Shown: piece by piece, positions 62,827-64,000 of the stretch | Position numbering within the stretch: the first letter of the stretch is position 1 | Layout of the letters: each line of letters opens with the position of its first letter | DNA from: Sceloporus undulatus | Taxonomy: Eukaryota; Chordata; Lepidosauria; Squamata; Phrynosomatidae | Direction: 5' to 3' | Length of the DNA stretch: 64,000 bases | Assembly (NCBI RefSeq): GCF_019175285.1 | Contig: NC_056527.1 | Location: 110,990,389-111,054,388 of the forward strand | Notes under the pieces: model-generated | What the model saw: the letters and a program-made list of their open reading frames with translations, nothing else | What the model was told of the DNA's origin: nothing | Database searches by the model: none | Translations under genes and position numbers: made by a program

Positions 62827-64000
62827 GCTTCCTGGAGCTCTTTTCCATTCCCAGCTGCTGCTGTTGCTGCTGATGCTTCTCCCAGCATATCATCTGCCAG
62901 TCCCACCCACCCTTTTCTTCTTCTCTCCACTTCAGGGCTGGCATCTTCCGTGCCACCTTCCTGCTGTTCCAGCACCCATTTTGTTATCTCAGCTGCTGCA
63001 ACCCTGCTGCAACTCAGGGTTCCCCCCTAAAGCTGTCACTCTGAGCTTGGCATGCTACCAGACGTGAACAATTGCACTTGAAGAACTCAAGATTGCTTAA
63101 GTCTGGGGCTGCCCCGGTGCCAGCAAAAGTTCCCCTCAAATCCCTTAGGCAACAGAATCCTGCCTGAACCAATTTCAAGAGGAGTCAGCTGTGGCTGGAT
63201 ATTTTTTTTTCCAGGGGTGGAGAGCAAGAAACTGACATTCGTTGCTGAGTGCCTCCTTCAGATGTTGGAACTATATGGGGTTGTGCAGGAACAGATGGGC
63301 AGCAGAGTTAGGTGGGAGGTTGAGATCCTTCAGTTAAAATAGTCGAATCCAAGTGGAAACCCCAACAACAAAGGGCTCCTCAGCCACTTGAGCTACACTA
63401 CAGAGATTCAGCTGGGACACTGCAAAAGAGCACACAAGAATCAATGAACTCATTCCTGCTGCTGTAACATTTCTTAGCCGGGGCAGAATTGGACCAAGCA
63501 GTCACTGCTGCAAAGATCCATCCCTTGTTCACTGCCCTGCCCTGTCCTGCTGCTGATCCTTTGTCATTTGGGCAGCTATAAAGGACCGCTGATGAGCTGG
63601 GAGGTGAGGCACCTTGTACAATGATGGCAAGTTGGAGCCAGAGATGTGAATGGCAAACAGCTTGCTGCTAATTTCCCATTCCTCTTGGAAGAACTTTGGT
63701 TACATTGTACCCTGGTTTGAGTGCAGTGGATTCTTCCTTTCTCAAACCTCCTGTCACTTGGTACCACCAAAATCCAATCCTAAGGCCTCTCTGCACCTAT
63801 TCTGTGACCAGTCCCAAGATCCAAAGGCCTAATCCAAAAGAACTTGAGTAGCTTCACAAAAACTTAATCTTGGGACACTTCCTGCTGTTTTTTCCTTTTC
63901 CCCCATCAACCTTTCCCATTTTTAATTATTTTCCCCTTTGCACATTCCTTGGTGGAGGACCTTTTCTGCCACTTCTAAGAAACATAACTTAAAGAGTGGG
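62827..64000 (+). other. PIP4P1: PIP4P1 3' untranslated region (inferred)
   Basis: Repeat-poor sequence follows the stop codon. I see no AATAAA before the window edge, so the untranslated region probably continues beyond 64000. This is inferred from position only. Confidence 0.6.

Overview
This is a vertebrate nuclear locus, most likely from a squamate reptile. The repeats point that way: many tRNA-headed SINEs with a Bov-B-like 3' end (the Sauria SINE pattern), their partner Bov-B LINE, SINEs with a 5S rRNA head, CR1 and L2-like LINEs, and several palindromic DNA-transposon derivatives. An iguanian lizard is plausible, but I cannot fix the species. Two host protein genes are present with every coding exon resolved and all GT-AG junctions in phase. 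One tRNA gene is also present. Everything else is intron, promoter or repeat. I saw no retroviral or LTR element, no CRISPR array and no prokaryotic gene. Layout: 1-9,081 is repeat-rich sequence 3' of PNP, with an intact tRNA-Pro(AGG) on the minus strand at 4,998-5,069. PNP (purine nucleoside phosphorylase, 293 codons, minus strand) runs from exon 1 at 35,737-35,759 to exon 6 at 9,082-9,299. Exons 2-6 are packed into 3.3 kb, and intron 1 is about 23.3 kb and full of repeats. A CpG-dense promoter covers about 35,760-36,120. The interval 36,121-50,480 is a repeat-filled divergent intergenic region. PIP4P1 (TMEM55B, 281 codons, plus strand) runs from 51,070 to 62,826 in seven exons. Its CpG-island promoter holds five CCAAT boxes, four GC boxes and three GTCACGTG motifs. 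Its 3' UTR runs toward the window edge. The order and divergent orientation PIP4P1 / PNP / tRNA-Pro matches, from memory, the human chromosome 14q11.2 neighbourhood. Functionally, PNP is a cytosolic purine salvage enzyme and PIP4P1 is a late-endosome/lysosome membrane protein. They are neighbours by conserved synteny and share no known pathway. I did not find a convincing undescribed biological system. The most unusual items are a decamer minisatellite beside PNP exon 1, the triple CLEAR-like promoter of PIP4P1, nested transposons with readable target-site duplications, and two perfect 26-31 bp inverted repeats.
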